Shown here piece by piece: positions 15,464 to 23,706 of a stretch of DNA of 26,104 nucleotides. The translations under genes and the position numbers were made by a program. The stretch lies in NCBI GenBank assembly GCA_002395925.1, contig DGVM01000221.1:20306-46409 (forward strand), written 5' to 3'. Each line of letters opens with the position of its first letter. Within the stretch, counting starts at the first letter, position 1. The DNA is from Bacteroidales bacterium UBA4284. Lineage in GTDB: Bacteria > Bacteroidota > Bacteroidia > Bacteroidales > UBA932. Below the pieces are notes generated by a model. The model was not told the origin of the DNA and did no database searches. It worked only from the letters and a program-made list of their open reading frames with translations.

Positions 15464-16629
15464 GATGCTCCCAGGCGGCGGAGGCCGCTTGTAATCCTGC
15501 GCAGCCCTTCCCGGAGCATCTCGGTGGGGCATGCCAGATTGATGCGAAGGAAACCCGGCGCTCCGTACATGTCGCCGGCGTTGAGCCTTACCTTTTCGTG
15601 CTCTGTGAGGCTTTCTTCGATTTCCTTAGATGCGATGCCGAGTGCGCGTACGTCGAGCCAGGCGAGATAGGTGCCTTCGAGCACATAGAGACGCAGCGAA
15701 GGAAACTCTTTAATGGCCTGCCGCAGTTCGAGGTAGTTCTGCCACAGCTTGCGGTTGAGGCCGCACAGCCACTCGTATCCCTCGTCTGTCCAGGCTGCCT
15801 GCGACGCCAGTACACCGAACGGATTGACATCGCATATCTCGTTGACGTTCACAGCTTTGTCGATGGCGGCACGCATCTGTGGATCCTTTACGATAAAGTT
15901 GGCCATCTGCAGTCCCGCTATGTTGAAGGCTTTGCTTACGGCGTACAGCGTGACGCATCTGTCCTCGAATTCGGGGCACACGGATGCGAACGGTACGAAC
16001 TCCACCCCGGGCATGGTGAACTCGCAGTGAATTTCGTCCACCACGGGAATTACTCCGTTCTCAAGGCAGATTTCGCCTACCCTGCGCAGTTCTTCTTTGG
16101 TCCACACCCTTCCGGCAGGATTGTGGGGCGAGCAGATGAGCATGACCTTTGCCTGCGGTGCAGCCTTCCGAAGCCCGTCATAGTCGATGACGTATCTGGG
16201 CCCCTCGGGCGTCTCTTCGCTCAGAAGCGGGACGTCTATGGCTTTGCAGCCCCAGTTTCGAACCGAAGAGTAGAAGCAGTTATATACCGGGCTCATGATC
16301 AGAACGCCGTCTCCGGGTTTTGTGAATGCCGCCAGGCACGCGGAGATTGCGGGGACCACGCCGGTGGTGTAGATGATCCAGGATGGATCGGGACGCCATC
16401 CGTGTCGCTCGCAGTACCAGTTGCAGAGCGATTCGTAATATGAGGAAGGTACGGCGGTGTATCCGTAAATCCCGTGTTTGGCACGTTCTACGACTGCTTC
16501 GCGCACGCAGGGTGCGGTCTCGAAGTCCATGTCGGCCACCCACATAGGCAGCACGCCGTCGGGCACCAGGTCCCACTTTACGCAGTTGGTTCCTTTGCGG
16601 GGCAGGATTATGTCGAAATTATCTTTCAT
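15460..16629 (-). CDS. patB: PatB/MalY-type PLP-dependent C-S lyase/aminotransferase
   Basis: 389 aa, full length for the family. The N-terminal signature LPMWVADMDFETAP (27-40), the glycine-tyrosine segment GIYGYTAVP (53-61), SPHNPAGRVW (167-176), VVDEIHCEF (197-205) and the PLP lysine in SKAFNIAGLQ (Lys233) are those of MalY/PatB cystathionine beta-lyase-like enzymes. Such enzymes split C-S bonds of cystathionine or cysteine conjugates, or act as aminotransferases; specificity cannot be read here. The start overlaps the stop of the DUF3737 gene by 11 bases and the stop overlaps the oxidoreductase start by 4 bases, so it belongs firmly to the operon. In an acyl-transfer operon it could supply or remove an amino or thiol group on the acceptor, but this is inference. 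Confidence 0.87.
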   Translation of the reverse strand: MKDNFDIILPRKGTNCVKWDLVPDGVLPMWVADMDFETAPCVREAVVERAKHGIYGYTAVPSSYYESLCNWYCERHGWRPDPSWIIYTTGVVPAISACLAAFTKPGDGVLIMSPVYNCFYSSVRNWGCKAIDVPLLSEETPEGPRYVIDYDGLRKAAPQAKVMLICSPHNPAGRVWTKEELRRVGEICLENGVIPVVDEIHCEFTMPGVEFVPFASVCPEFEDRCVTLYAVSKAFNIAGLQMANFIVKDPQMRAAIDKAVNVNEICDVNPFGVLASQAAWTDEGYEWLCGLNRKLWQNYLELRQAIKEFPSLRLYVLEGTYLAWLDVRALGIASKEIEESLTEHEKVRLNAGDMYGAPGFLRINLACPTEMLREGLRRITSGLRRLGAS

Positions 16630-17470
16630 TGCGGACCGTGATCCGGCAGTCGCCGGGAGCCTTGATGTTCTTGTCGAGGATGATCTCTCCGTAGCCGTCG
16701 GAGATGATGCTGCCGGTACGGGGATTCTTGACGGAGGTCACGCTTCCCTTGATGTCGGCCTGCACCGAAGAGTATTCGAAGGCAAGGTCTGCGTCGGGGG
16801 CGAAGCTGCAGTTCTCCAGTACAAGGCCCTCGGCGTAGCAGAGAGGCTGGGTTCCGGCAATGCGGCAGTTGACGAGGCGGAGGTTCTTGGAATACCATCC
16901 AAGGTACTCGCCGTCGATTTCCGAATCATACACGGTAACGTTCTCCGTCTCCCAGAAAGCGTCTTTGGTGTGAAGCACGGAATCGTGTATCTCGACGTTC
17001 TTGCAATATTGGAAGGAATAGTTGCCCTGAAGCCGGAAGTTCTTGATACGTATGTCCGACGAGTGCATGAAGATATAATCGCCCTTGACGGCCTCCACGT
17101 CGTCGAGGACCACGTCGCGGCAGCTCCAGAGCGTCTCCAGTGCGTTGGGTATGCGTACGCGGCGCAGCTGCAGGCCGGTCATCTCGCGGAACATCTTCGG
17201 AGCCTCCACGAGCGTGTCTTCCATGATAAGGTCCTTGCTGTACCACAGTGCGGCACGGGCTCCCTCCGTAAACAGGCAGTCGCGCACCTTGAAGCCGTCG
17301 CAGCACCAGAACGGGTATTTGCCTTCGAAACGGCAGCCAGTGGCTTCTATGTTGGATGTTTCCTTGAGAGCGGACTCTCCGGCGTGTATGGTAACGTTTT
17401 CCAGGCGAAGGTCTCTCTCACAGTACAGGGGGCGTTCGCCTTCGAATTCGGTATTATTTATCAGTTTCAT
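16619..17470 (-). CDS. DUF3737-family beta-helix protein
   Basis: 283 aa, the usual size of DUF3737 proteins. The start LINNTEFEGERPLYCERDLRL is typical of the family. The whole chain is built of short repeats of about 20 residues (for example CRFEGKYPFWCCDGFKVRDC, EGARAALWYSKDLIMEDT, GEYLGWYSKNLRLVNCRI), as expected of a right-handed parallel beta-helix with stacked aromatic residues. No catalytic motif of pectinases is present and no signal peptide, so it should be cytoplasmic. Function is unknown; a scaffold or carbohydrate/lipid-binding role is possible. It overlaps the preceding synthetase gene by 17 bases and the following PLP gene by 11 bases, so it is translated as part of the operon. 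Confidence 0.85.
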   Translation of the reverse strand: MKLINNTEFEGERPLYCERDLRLENVTIHAGESALKETSNIEATGCRFEGKYPFWCCDGFKVRDCLFTEGARAALWYSKDLIMEDTLVEAPKMFREMTGLQLRRVRIPNALETLWSCRDVVLDDVEAVKGDYIFMHSSDIRIKNFRLQGNYSFQYCKNVEIHDSVLHTKDAFWETENVTVYDSEIDGEYLGWYSKNLRLVNCRIAGTQPLCYAEGLVLENCSFAPDADLAFEYSSVQADIKGSVTSVKNPRTGSIISDGYGEIILDKNIKAPGDCRITVRNER

Positions 17471-19088
17471 CTGTATGTTTGTCCTTGTAGAGGAATCGTT
17501 TGATTTTCATTGTGGCGGTTTTTGCGAAAGGCTGCTTTTCGACCTCAACTTCTTTGATATGGCTGTTGCGGTTGACGTGGGAATTTACAAACTCCAGTAT
17601 CGACTGCTTGCGTTTCTCCAGGTCTGCGATGAAGCGGTCCTGGTTCTCGTAGTTCCAGTCGAGCACGTTGTCGTTGAAATGGACCAGCGCCACGAGATGC
17701 CCGTCGCGTTCCACCACCAGCGATTCGTTGATGTCAGAGATGTTGTCCAGCACGGCCTCGATTTCTTCCGGATAGATGTTTTCGCCGGAAGGACCCAGGA
17801 TGACGCTGCCCAGACGGCCCTTGATGTAGTAACGGCCTTTCTTGTCGCGGCAGGCGATGTCGCCGGTATGGAACCATCCGTCGGAAGTGAGCACTTTGCA
17901 GGTCCTTGCGTAGTCCTTGTAGTAGCCCTTCATTACGTTGTCGCCCTTGGCAACTATTTCGCCTTCGCCGGTTTCGGGGTTGACGTCCTCGAGACGTACC
18001 TGAACCCCATATGCGGGTTTGCCCAGGGAGCCTACGGCAGTCTGTCTCACCCTGGCATATCCTATGAGGGGCGCCGTCTCAGTGAGTCCGTAGCCTATCG
18101 AATAGGGGAAGTCGGCCCTGCGCAGGAAAGCCTCCACTTCGCCGTCGAGCTTGGCGCCTCCGATGCCGAAGAAATGCAGGCGGCCTCCGAAGGTCTTCCT
18201 CAGCCTCATGCCGACCAGCCTTGCAAGCAGCAGCGGACTGAACTTTCCGAGGCTCGTAAGGAAGTGGCTCTTGTTGATTGTGGGTATGATGCTGGAATGG
18301 TATATCTTTTCGATGACGAGAGGTACCGACAACATGCAGGTGGGACGTATGGTCTTGAGGTTGGGGATGAGAATCGACGGGGTAGGGGGGCGCATGAGGT
18401 AATTCACCATTGCGCCGACCGAGAAGGGATACAGCATCCCGATGCTCATCTCGTAGGTGTGGGCGAGGGGCAGGATTGATAGGAAGACGTCGTGCTTCCC
18501 TACGTGGTGTGCGTCCCAGGAGGCGCGTATGTTGACACAGAAGTTCTTGTGCATCAGCATGACGCCCTTGGCTGCACCGGTGGTGCCGGAGGTGTAGATA
18601 AGGCAAGCTACGGCGTCGGGCAGCGGGCTGGAGATGGAACCGTCGCAGGTGTAAGCGTCTTCTCCTGTGCGTATGATGCTAAGGTCGTCGGTGGCGATTA
18701 CTATACGCATCTTTGCAAGCAGCTCTTCGGGTATTTTCGAGAGCAGCCTCCGGGATACGAATATGGCCTTGGTCTCGCTGTGTATCAGGATGTTGGAGAT
18801 TTCGTTCTCCGACAGTTCCGTGAGCATCGGCACGGCAATACGGCCAAAGGCGGTGATGGAAAAGAAGGCCACGCTCCAGTTGGGCATGTTCTGGGAAAGA
18901 ATGGCGACCTTGTCGCCGCTGTTTATGCCGAAATTGGAGAGCTGGCGCGAAATGCGCCGGCAGGTTTCGCGGAACTCCGCGTAGGTGTAGGTCTGTTCGC
19001 CCTCGATAAGCTTGTAGGCGGGGCGCCTTGCATATTTTGTCGTTGAATAATCAAAGACCTCTGCAAGGGTCTGAAAGTTGTGTCTCAT
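17454..19088 (-). CDS. Long-chain acyl-CoA synthetase (AMP-binding, FadD-like)
   Basis: 544 aa. ANL-superfamily motifs are complete: IYTSGTTGAAKGVMLMH (164-180), GYGLTETAPLIG (332-343), GWFHTGD (404-410), GRLGSVILGPSGENIYPEEIE (424-444) and the catalytic lysine region KTATMKIKRF (523-532). Order and spacing match long-chain fatty-acid:CoA ligases. The protein is shorter than typical FadD or ACSL (about 560-650 aa) but close to other Bacteroidales members. It should activate a fatty acid for the two acyltransferases encoded just upstream. Its start shares one base with the PlsC-like gene stop (TGATG). It is not close to the other ligase (10433-12127) in sequence, so the two are not a recent duplication. 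Confidence 0.9.
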   Translation of the reverse strand: MRHNFQTLAEVFDYSTTKYARRPAYKLIEGEQTYTYAEFRETCRRISRQLSNFGINSGDKVAILSQNMPNWSVAFFSITAFGRIAVPMLTELSENEISNILIHSETKAIFVSRRLLSKIPEELLAKMRIVIATDDLSIIRTGEDAYTCDGSISSPLPDAVACLIYTSGTTGAAKGVMLMHKNFCVNIRASWDAHHVGKHDVFLSILPLAHTYEMSIGMLYPFSVGAMVNYLMRPPTPSILIPNLKTIRPTCMLSVPLVIEKIYHSSIIPTINKSHFLTSLGKFSPLLLARLVGMRLRKTFGGRLHFFGIGGAKLDGEVEAFLRRADFPYSIGYGLTETAPLIGYARVRQTAVGSLGKPAYGVQVRLEDVNPETGEGEIVAKGDNVMKGYYKDYARTCKVLTSDGWFHTGDIACRDKKGRYYIKGRLGSVILGPSGENIYPEEIEAVLDNISDINESLVVERDGHLVALVHFNDNVLDWNYENQDRFIADLEKRKQSILEFVNSHVNRNSHIKEVEVEKQPFAKTATMKIKRFLYKDKHTDETDK

Positions 19089-19645
19089 CAGTGGGTAATG
19101 TACTTTTCGGGATGCTTTCCGGTAAGGTGCATGTCCTCGTAGATTTGCTGGATGCGCTTCATGTCGGCGCGGGCGTCGTCGGTGAGTTCCACGCGTTCTC
19201 CGCGGCCTATCCTCTTGGTGCCCCAGTCGAAATATCCCAAATAAACGGGTATTCCGGCGGTGCGGGCGATGAGATGGAAGCCGGTTTTCCAGTTTTTGAC
19301 GGGTTTACGGGTGCCTTCCGGTGCGATTGCGAGGTGGAAACGCCCGGGCGCCTCCATGTGCTCGATGACGCTGCGCACCATGTTGGTGGGACTGGTGCGG
19401 TCGACGGGGATTCCGCCCATGGCCCTGACTATCCACCCAAGGGGAGGGAAGAAGAGCTCCTTCTTGACCATGCACTTTGCATGTTCACCGAAAGAGCGGT
19501 AATACAGGTACGATACTACGAAATCCCAGATTGTGGTGTGCGGTACGCCCAGGATAATGCATTTATCTTCTTCAGCAGGCCTGTCGACGACTGTCCAGCC
19601 TGAAATGCGGAGCAACTTTCCGCAGATTTTTGCCCATAAATCCAT
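19088..19645 (-). CDS. PlsC-like 1-acylglycerol-3-phosphate acyltransferase family protein
   Basis: 185 aa from the ATG at 19645; a TTG nine bases upstream is less likely. The acyltransferase motif H-x4-D is present as PHTTIWDF (His36, Asp41), followed by GGIPVDR (77-83) and PEGTR (109-113), the glycerophosphate-binding motifs of the PlsC family. The protein is short and lacks an obvious N-terminal membrane anchor; it probably sits on the inner face of the cytoplasmic membrane. It should pass an acyl chain from CoA or ACP to a hydroxyl of a lipid-like acceptor. Coupled to the synthetase gene by a one-base overlap and 19 bases downstream of the HxxxDG acyltransferase gene. Confidence 0.85.
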   Translation of the reverse strand: MDLWAKICGKLLRISGWTVVDRPAEEDKCIILGVPHTTIWDFVVSYLYYRSFGEHAKCMVKKELFFPPLGWIVRAMGGIPVDRTSPTNMVRSVIEHMEAPGRFHLAIAPEGTRKPVKNWKTGFHLIARTAGIPVYLGYFDWGTKRIGRGERVELTDDARADMKRIQQIYEDMHLTGKHPEKYITH

Positions 19646-19664
19646 AGGGCGCAAAGATAATAAA

Positions 19665-21014
19665 TTATATGGACAAAAGGAAGGACGGAATCAGCGAACG
19701 GTTGCGGAAGACCCGTTTGGTGCCGGCGTCATACCCCACGAGCGGGCGCAGGGGATGGGCGGGCACGGTTACGGTCGCCCAGATTCCGAGTTCCTTGAGA
19801 CGGCGGACGAAAATGCGCTCAAAGCCGTCTTCGTATATCTTTCTGGTGAAGTTGAGGTTCATGTTCCCTCCGTAGCTCACAGCGGCGCAGGAGCCTGAGC
19901 GGCCGCGTGTGCGGCCGAGGACGAAGTGGATATCCTTGACGTGTGCGGCAACCTCCTTGGGCAGATCGACGCATCCTATGTTCGAGAATGTGTAGGTGGC
20001 GTAATTGTCTCCCTTGAGGAAATTAATGATGTTGATGATGGGCTTTTTGATGGCGAGCGGGATGAGGCGTATGCCGAGGTTGTCCTCAAGGGCCACGTTT
20101 GCGGCGATGCGGCGCACCAGGCGGTCGGGCTGCATGTACAGCCTCTTCTGGTATTTGACCTCCTGAAGTGCGTCCTCGAACGAAAACTCTCCGTTGCTGA
20201 CGTCCAGGGTCAGGTAAACATAGGATGAGAAGTTGCGGAGGGTCTTGCTGCCGAAGATGGGACGCAGGTTGACCGGAACTTCCATGCGGATGTAAGGACT
20301 CTTCTTGCCCTTTTCGCCGCTGCGGACCTCCTGGAGCGAGAGCAGCATGACTGTGCTGATGAATTCGGTCACGGTGCATCCGAGTTCTTTGGCCTTTGCG
20401 CGGACGTCGTCCACGGAAAGGGAAACACCCATGGAATTCAGGATGTCGTGGGCCTCCTGCGTGCCGTTGATGTGCCAGGCCCGCTTCTCTTCGTCCAGCG
20501 AACCCTTGGTGCCGGAGAAGCTGTCGAAGCCATCCTCCAGCTCTTCCGCTACAGGCTCGTCCGAGGGGTTGTAGATCCACTTTCCGTATTCGACTGCCGT
20601 GCCTGCGTCGAGTTTCAGATACTCGGCTACCAGGCTGAGCAGGAAAGTGAGGGCGCCGTTGCCGTCGGTGAGTGCATGGTAAACGTCCATGTCGATGCGG
20701 CATCCGTCGCAGCTGAGGCGGAACATGTATCCGCCGTTACGTTTGAGGTTGATAGGGGTCAGGTCTCCCCGCCTGACCAGGACGGGGTCGTTCTCCAGTC
20801 TTTGGAGGAACCACCAGAACAGTCCCCTGCGGACGGTGTAGCGGAAGCTGGGGAATCGGCCCATGATGCTCACAAGGGCCTGTTGAAGTTTTTCAGGATC
20901 GACCTGCCTGTCCAGGGTCGTGGACATGCGGTAAACTGTGGCATACTTGCGCGTACGGCAAGAGGGATATATGATTGCAGAATTCTCTAATCTGGTCCAT
21001 TCAGGTGCTTTCAT
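19665..21014 (-). CDS. Condensation/alcohol-acyltransferase-fold (HxxxDG) acyltransferase
   Basis: 449 aa from the ATG at 21014, 27 bases after the predicted -7 box; upstream in-frame codons cross the promoter. The HxxxDG motif of the CoA-dependent acyltransferase superfamily is intact: VYHALTDGNGAL (His113, Asp117). Other family-like blocks are PVNLRPIFGSKTLRNFSSYV (near 280) and YTFSNIGCVDLP in the second half. The superfamily includes alcohol acetyltransferases, wax-ester synthases, PapA5 and NRPS condensation domains. Size and lack of neighbouring carrier domains favour a stand-alone O- or N-acyltransferase using acyl-CoA. It is the promoter-proximal gene of the six-gene operon, facing a LytTR regulator across a repeat array. 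Confidence 0.82.
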   Translation of the reverse strand: MKAPEWTRLENSAIIYPSCRTRKYATVYRMSTTLDRQVDPEKLQQALVSIMGRFPSFRYTVRRGLFWWFLQRLENDPVLVRRGDLTPINLKRNGGYMFRLSCDGCRIDMDVYHALTDGNGALTFLLSLVAEYLKLDAGTAVEYGKWIYNPSDEPVAEELEDGFDSFSGTKGSLDEEKRAWHINGTQEAHDILNSMGVSLSVDDVRAKAKELGCTVTEFISTVMLLSLQEVRSGEKGKKSPYIRMEVPVNLRPIFGSKTLRNFSSYVYLTLDVSNGEFSFEDALQEVKYQKRLYMQPDRLVRRIAANVALEDNLGIRLIPLAIKKPIINIINFLKGDNYATYTFSNIGCVDLPKEVAAHVKDIHFVLGRTRGRSGSCAAVSYGGNMNLNFTRKIYEDGFERIFVRRLKELGIWATVTVPAHPLRPLVGYDAGTKRVFRNRSLIPSFLLSI

Positions 21015-21040
21015 TGCTTTATTGTTTCTGTTTGGCAATG

Positions 21041-21048
21041 CAAAAGTA
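21041..21048 (-). promoter_or_regulatory. -7 box of the six-gene acyl operon
   Basis: Minus-strand TACTTTTG fits TAnnTTTG. No clear -33 box is seen at the usual distance (about 21067-21072), which fits a promoter that needs an activator. The first TGTGAC repeat (21077-21082) lies just upstream of that position. Confidence 0.55.
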
Positions 21049-21076
21049 CGTATGCATGCACGCAAAGCGAAGGATG

Positions 21077-21188
21077 TGTGACCTGAGAGCCATTTTTGTG
21101 ATGAAAAGGCAGTTTATGTGACAAAATTCTGCGTTTTTTGTGACGAAATAAAAATAATACTTAACTTTGTCACAACAAAAATAGTGAC
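21077..21188. promoter_or_regulatory. Phased TGTGAC repeat array between the LytTR gene and the acyl operon
   Basis: TGTGAC/TGTGAT begins at 21077, 21097, 21117 and 21139, i.e. 20, 20 and 22 bases apart, on the same face of the helix. A further GTGACGAAAT at 21184-21193 lies 44 bases (two more steps) after the one at 21140-21149, and an inverted GTCAC is at 21169-21173. Several copies share the wider form TTTnTGTGACnAAA. Direct repeats about two helical turns apart are the known binding pattern of LytTR-domain regulators, and a LytTR gene follows directly. Confidence 0.65.
21137..21169 (+). promoter_or_regulatory. Promoter of the LytTR regulator gene
   Basis: The -33 box TTTG (21137-21140) and -7 box TAACTTTG (21162-21169) are 21 bases apart. 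The -33 box overlaps the fourth TGTGAC repeat, so the regulator could control its own gene. Confidence 0.65.
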
Positions 21189-21191
21189 GAA

Positions 21192-22007
21192 ATGAACCGC
21201 TTTCCCAAAGATTTGATGCGCCTTCCGGCTGGATTCATCCATGTTGCCGCCATTCCTGCGGCCTTCCTGGCGGCGGTCCTGATGTACGAGCCCCGCGCAC
21301 TCTCGCAGCTCATGGAGGCGGGAAGCGCGCATTTGGCGATAAGCAACGTGCAGTCTTTCAATGCCGTGATATGCTTTGCCATACTGCTTTTGTGCGTGTT
21401 GGTCTCGCGCCTGATCCTGTGGCTTGTCCGGAAGCATGTCCCCGCCGATCTGTGGCGCTATTCGTTCTGGTGCGCGGGAGAACTGCTGGCCTGTTGTGCC
21501 TTCTGTGGCCTGTATCTGGTTCTGATGGACCATTCGGCCCAGGGAGGCTACTTTCATTATTTTGGCAAGAGCTTCTCTTCCATAGGTTCCGTCATAGTTT
21601 TCCCTTATATCATCCTTACCCTTCTGTATATGGCTCTCCAGAAGCCTCAGGAACTGTCTTCAGATTCCGATATACGGCTCAAGTTCTACGATAACCGGCA
21701 TCAGCTCAAGTTCATTACCGAGTCGTCGTCGGTCCTGTACATCGAGTCCAACGAGAACTATGTCGTGATTCACTATCTCGAAAACGGTATCGAAAAGAAG
21801 TTCCAGCTTCGCAACAGCATGAAGAACATCGAGCCTCTGTGCGAGAGGGCCGGATTTGCCCGCACGCATCGCTGCTATATCGTCAACCCATTGCATGTTA
21901 AGATGATACGCAAGGAACCGGGCGGCGTCAATATAGCCGATCTCGGCCTCTCCGAGGGCATCCCCATCTCCAAGAAATACTACGACAGCTTGTCGGCCAT
22001 CCTGTAG
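21192..22007 (+). CDS. Membrane-anchored LytTR-family transcription regulator
   Basis: 271 aa. Four hydrophobic segments (about 14-32, 58-79, 92-112 and 127-148) make up the N-terminal half. Residues 165-268 are a LytTR DNA-binding domain: VLYIESNENYVVIHYLENG (181-199), LRNSMKNIEPL (206-216), FARTHRCYIVNPLHVKMI (222-239) and IPISKKYYDSL (257-267) are the family's conserved blocks. There is no receiver domain, so the signal is probably sensed in the membrane part rather than by phosphorylation. It is divergent from the acyl operon and the intervening DNA holds phased direct repeats, so control of that operon and of itself is likely. A lipid or membrane state would be a fitting signal, but that is inference. 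Confidence 0.9.
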   Translation: MNRFPKDLMRLPAGFIHVAAIPAAFLAAVLMYEPRALSQLMEAGSAHLAISNVQSFNAVICFAILLLCVLVSRLILWLVRKHVPADLWRYSFWCAGELLACCAFCGLYLVLMDHSAQGGYFHYFGKSFSSIGSVIVFPYIILTLLYMALQKPQELSSDSDIRLKFYDNRHQLKFITESSSVLYIESNENYVVIHYLENGIEKKFQLRNSMKNIEPLCERAGFARTHRCYIVNPLHVKMIRKEPGGVNIADLGLSEGIPISKKYYDSLSAIL

Positions 22008-22020
22008 GAGCGCGGCCCCG

Positions 22021-23286
22021 TTATTTGACCGACGCCTTGGGAAGGTCGCTCCAGAGAGTCGTGTAGTGCGGCGACTTGTGCTCCTGGGTCATGTGGAAGC
22101 GGCCGTCGCCCTGCACCCCGAAGAGCACCGAGCCCGGGCCCAGGCTCCTGTTTATTGCATCGATGGCTCCGGAAAGGCGCTCGTCGCGCTCCTGGGCCCG
22201 CTCGTCTGCGAACAGGGAACGTACATGCGCCTCCCTCTGCTCGATTCTGGTAAAGACGACCCCGCCTTTCTTGTAGGCATATCCTTCCCGGAAAAGGAAC
22301 CTTGCGGCTTCTGCTGCGGCCACGACTACTTTCCTGTAGTCCTGTGTGGGATCGGGGAACACTACGTAGTGACCTCCGCTGCTCTGCGGCAGGTATTCCT
22401 TGAAGCGGTTGGTGATGGCAAAGACTATCATTTCCGCTGCATACGAATCCTGCGCCCTCAGCTTCTCGACGGCTTTTCCAGCAAAAGTCGTAATCTGTCC
22501 GGTGAATTCCTCCAGGTCGGTAACGTCGTGCGAGAAACTCCTGGATATGCAGATGCTCTGACGGGGCTCTATCATGTCTTCGAACTCAATGCAGGGGATT
22601 CCGCGGAGTTCCTTCCAGGTGCGGAAGCCCGGAAGCTGGAAGAGCGTGCGCACCGTGGATTCGTGCAGCTGCGTGAAATCCCAGGCCGTCCTGACACCCA
22701 TTCCGTCCAGTTTTTTCATCGACCGGCGCCCTATTCCCCAGACGTCTTCGGCAGGGAAGCGGCGCAGGACCTTTTCGATGTCTTCGCTCCGGTGCATATA
22801 GCATCCTCCCTTCAGTTTCGGGTATTTCTTGCAGAGTTTCGAGGCGATCTTGGCAAGGGTCTTTGTGGGGGCGATGCCCACCGATACAGGAATGGATGTC
22901 TCTTTCCAGCACTCCTTTGAGATTTGCTTTGCAAGGGCGTCGAAATCGACCCGCTCCATGCCGCTCAGATCGAGGAAACATTCATCGATGGAGTATGGCT
23001 CCACGGCTGGAGAAAAGGTCCTCAGGACCTCCTGAACCCTTCTGGACATGTCTCCGTACAGGGCGAAGTTGGAGCTGAATACCGCAACTCCGCCTGCTTC
23101 GATAAGGGGCTTGAGCTTGAAATACGGATCGCCCATCTTGACTCCGAGCGCCTTGGCCTCGTTGGAGCGCGCTATCGCGCAGCCGTCGTTATTGGACAGC
23201 ACGATTACAGGTTTTCCGTTCAGCTCGGGACGGAATACCCTTTCGCACGAGGCGAAAAAATTGTTGCAGTCGGCGAGGGCGTACAC
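22021..23286 (-). CDS. umuC: UmuC-like Y-family DNA polymerase (Pol V catalytic subunit)
   Basis: 421 aa from a GTG at 23286, two bases after the umuD stop; YALADCNNFFASCERVF then starts at residue 2 exactly as in UmuC. Metal-binding Asp6 and SIDECFLDLSG (99-109, Asp101/Glu102) form the active site; VSVGIAPTKTLAKIASKLCKK and the helix-hairpin region VWGIGRRSMKKLDGMGV follow. The C-terminus HKSPHYTTLWSDLP is the DUF4113 tail of UmuC proteins. It carries out error-prone synthesis past DNA lesions together with processed UmuD. Convergent with the LytTR gene, 13 bases between stops. Confidence 0.95.
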   Translation of the reverse strand: MYALADCNNFFASCERVFRPELNGKPVIVLSNNDGCAIARSNEAKALGVKMGDPYFKLKPLIEAGGVAVFSSNFALYGDMSRRVQEVLRTFSPAVEPYSIDECFLDLSGMERVDFDALAKQISKECWKETSIPVSVGIAPTKTLAKIASKLCKKYPKLKGGCYMHRSEDIEKVLRRFPAEDVWGIGRRSMKKLDGMGVRTAWDFTQLHESTVRTLFQLPGFRTWKELRGIPCIEFEDMIEPRQSICISRSFSHDVTDLEEFTGQITTFAGKAVEKLRAQDSYAAEMIVFAITNRFKEYLPQSSGGHYVVFPDPTQDYRKVVVAAAEAARFLFREGYAYKKGGVVFTRIEQREAHVRSLFADERAQERDERLSGAIDAINRSLGPGSVLFGVQGDGRFHMTQEHKSPHYTTLWSDLPKASVK

Positions 23287-23288
23287 GG

Positions 23289-23705
23289 TCAGGCTTTCTT
23301 GATGACCCAGGTGACGATGCCCCAGATGAGGAAATCGTTGTCGGGACCGACGGGTATTGGCTTGTACTTGGAATTCTTTTCGTTGCACGGCAGCAGGAAG
23401 GCCCCGCCCTCGTGTATGTCCACCCGCTTTACTGTGTACTCGCCGTCGATGAAGCAGACTGCCTTGCAGTTGTTGTAGGGCTCTACGGAGCGGTCCACGA
23501 TGATGATGTCGCCCTCGTCCATGTCGGCATCGACCATGGATACTCCGTCGATGCGGAAGAAAAAGGTGGAGGCGCTGTGACGTACCAGCAGCTTGACCAG
23601 GTCCAGCTTCTCCTTGAAATCGTCCGCAGGGGAAGGGAATCCGGCCTTGACCGTGCCGAGAAAGGACTTGAACGACTCGCTGTCTGCTATCGGATGAGGC
23701 TCCAT
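23289..23705 (-). CDS. umuD: UmuD-like S24 autoprotease (Pol V accessory subunit)
   Basis: 138 aa, the usual UmuD length. The self-cleavage site AGFPSPADD (Ala21-Gly22), nucleophile Ser56 in GVSMVDADMDEGDIIIVDRS and general base Lys93 in YTVKRVD are all present; no N-terminal helix-turn-helix, so it is not LexA. RecA-stimulated self-cleavage would activate it to bind UmuC. The ATG at 23705 is one base after the stop of the Ig-like lipoprotein gene, and no separate promoter is visible, so the three genes seem to be one transcript. I saw no clear SOS box. Confidence 0.93.
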   Translation of the reverse strand: MEPHPIADSESFKSFLGTVKAGFPSPADDFKEKLDLVKLLVRHSASTFFFRIDGVSMVDADMDEGDIIIVDRSVEPYNNCKAVCFIDGEYTVKRVDIHEGGAFLLPCNEKNSKYKPIPVGPDNDFLIWGIVTWVIKKA

Positions 23706-23706
23706 G

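Noticed and set aside
21077..21188. CRISPR-like array
   Set aside because: The repeat is only about 6-10 bases with 14-base spacing that reflects helical phasing; no cas genes are present.
22008..22020. Terminator between the convergent LytTR and umuC genes
   Set aside because: Only 13 bases separate the stops and no hairpin with a T-run is visible.
23289..23705. LexA repressor
   Set aside because: No N-terminal DNA-binding domain; length and partner gene fit UmuD.
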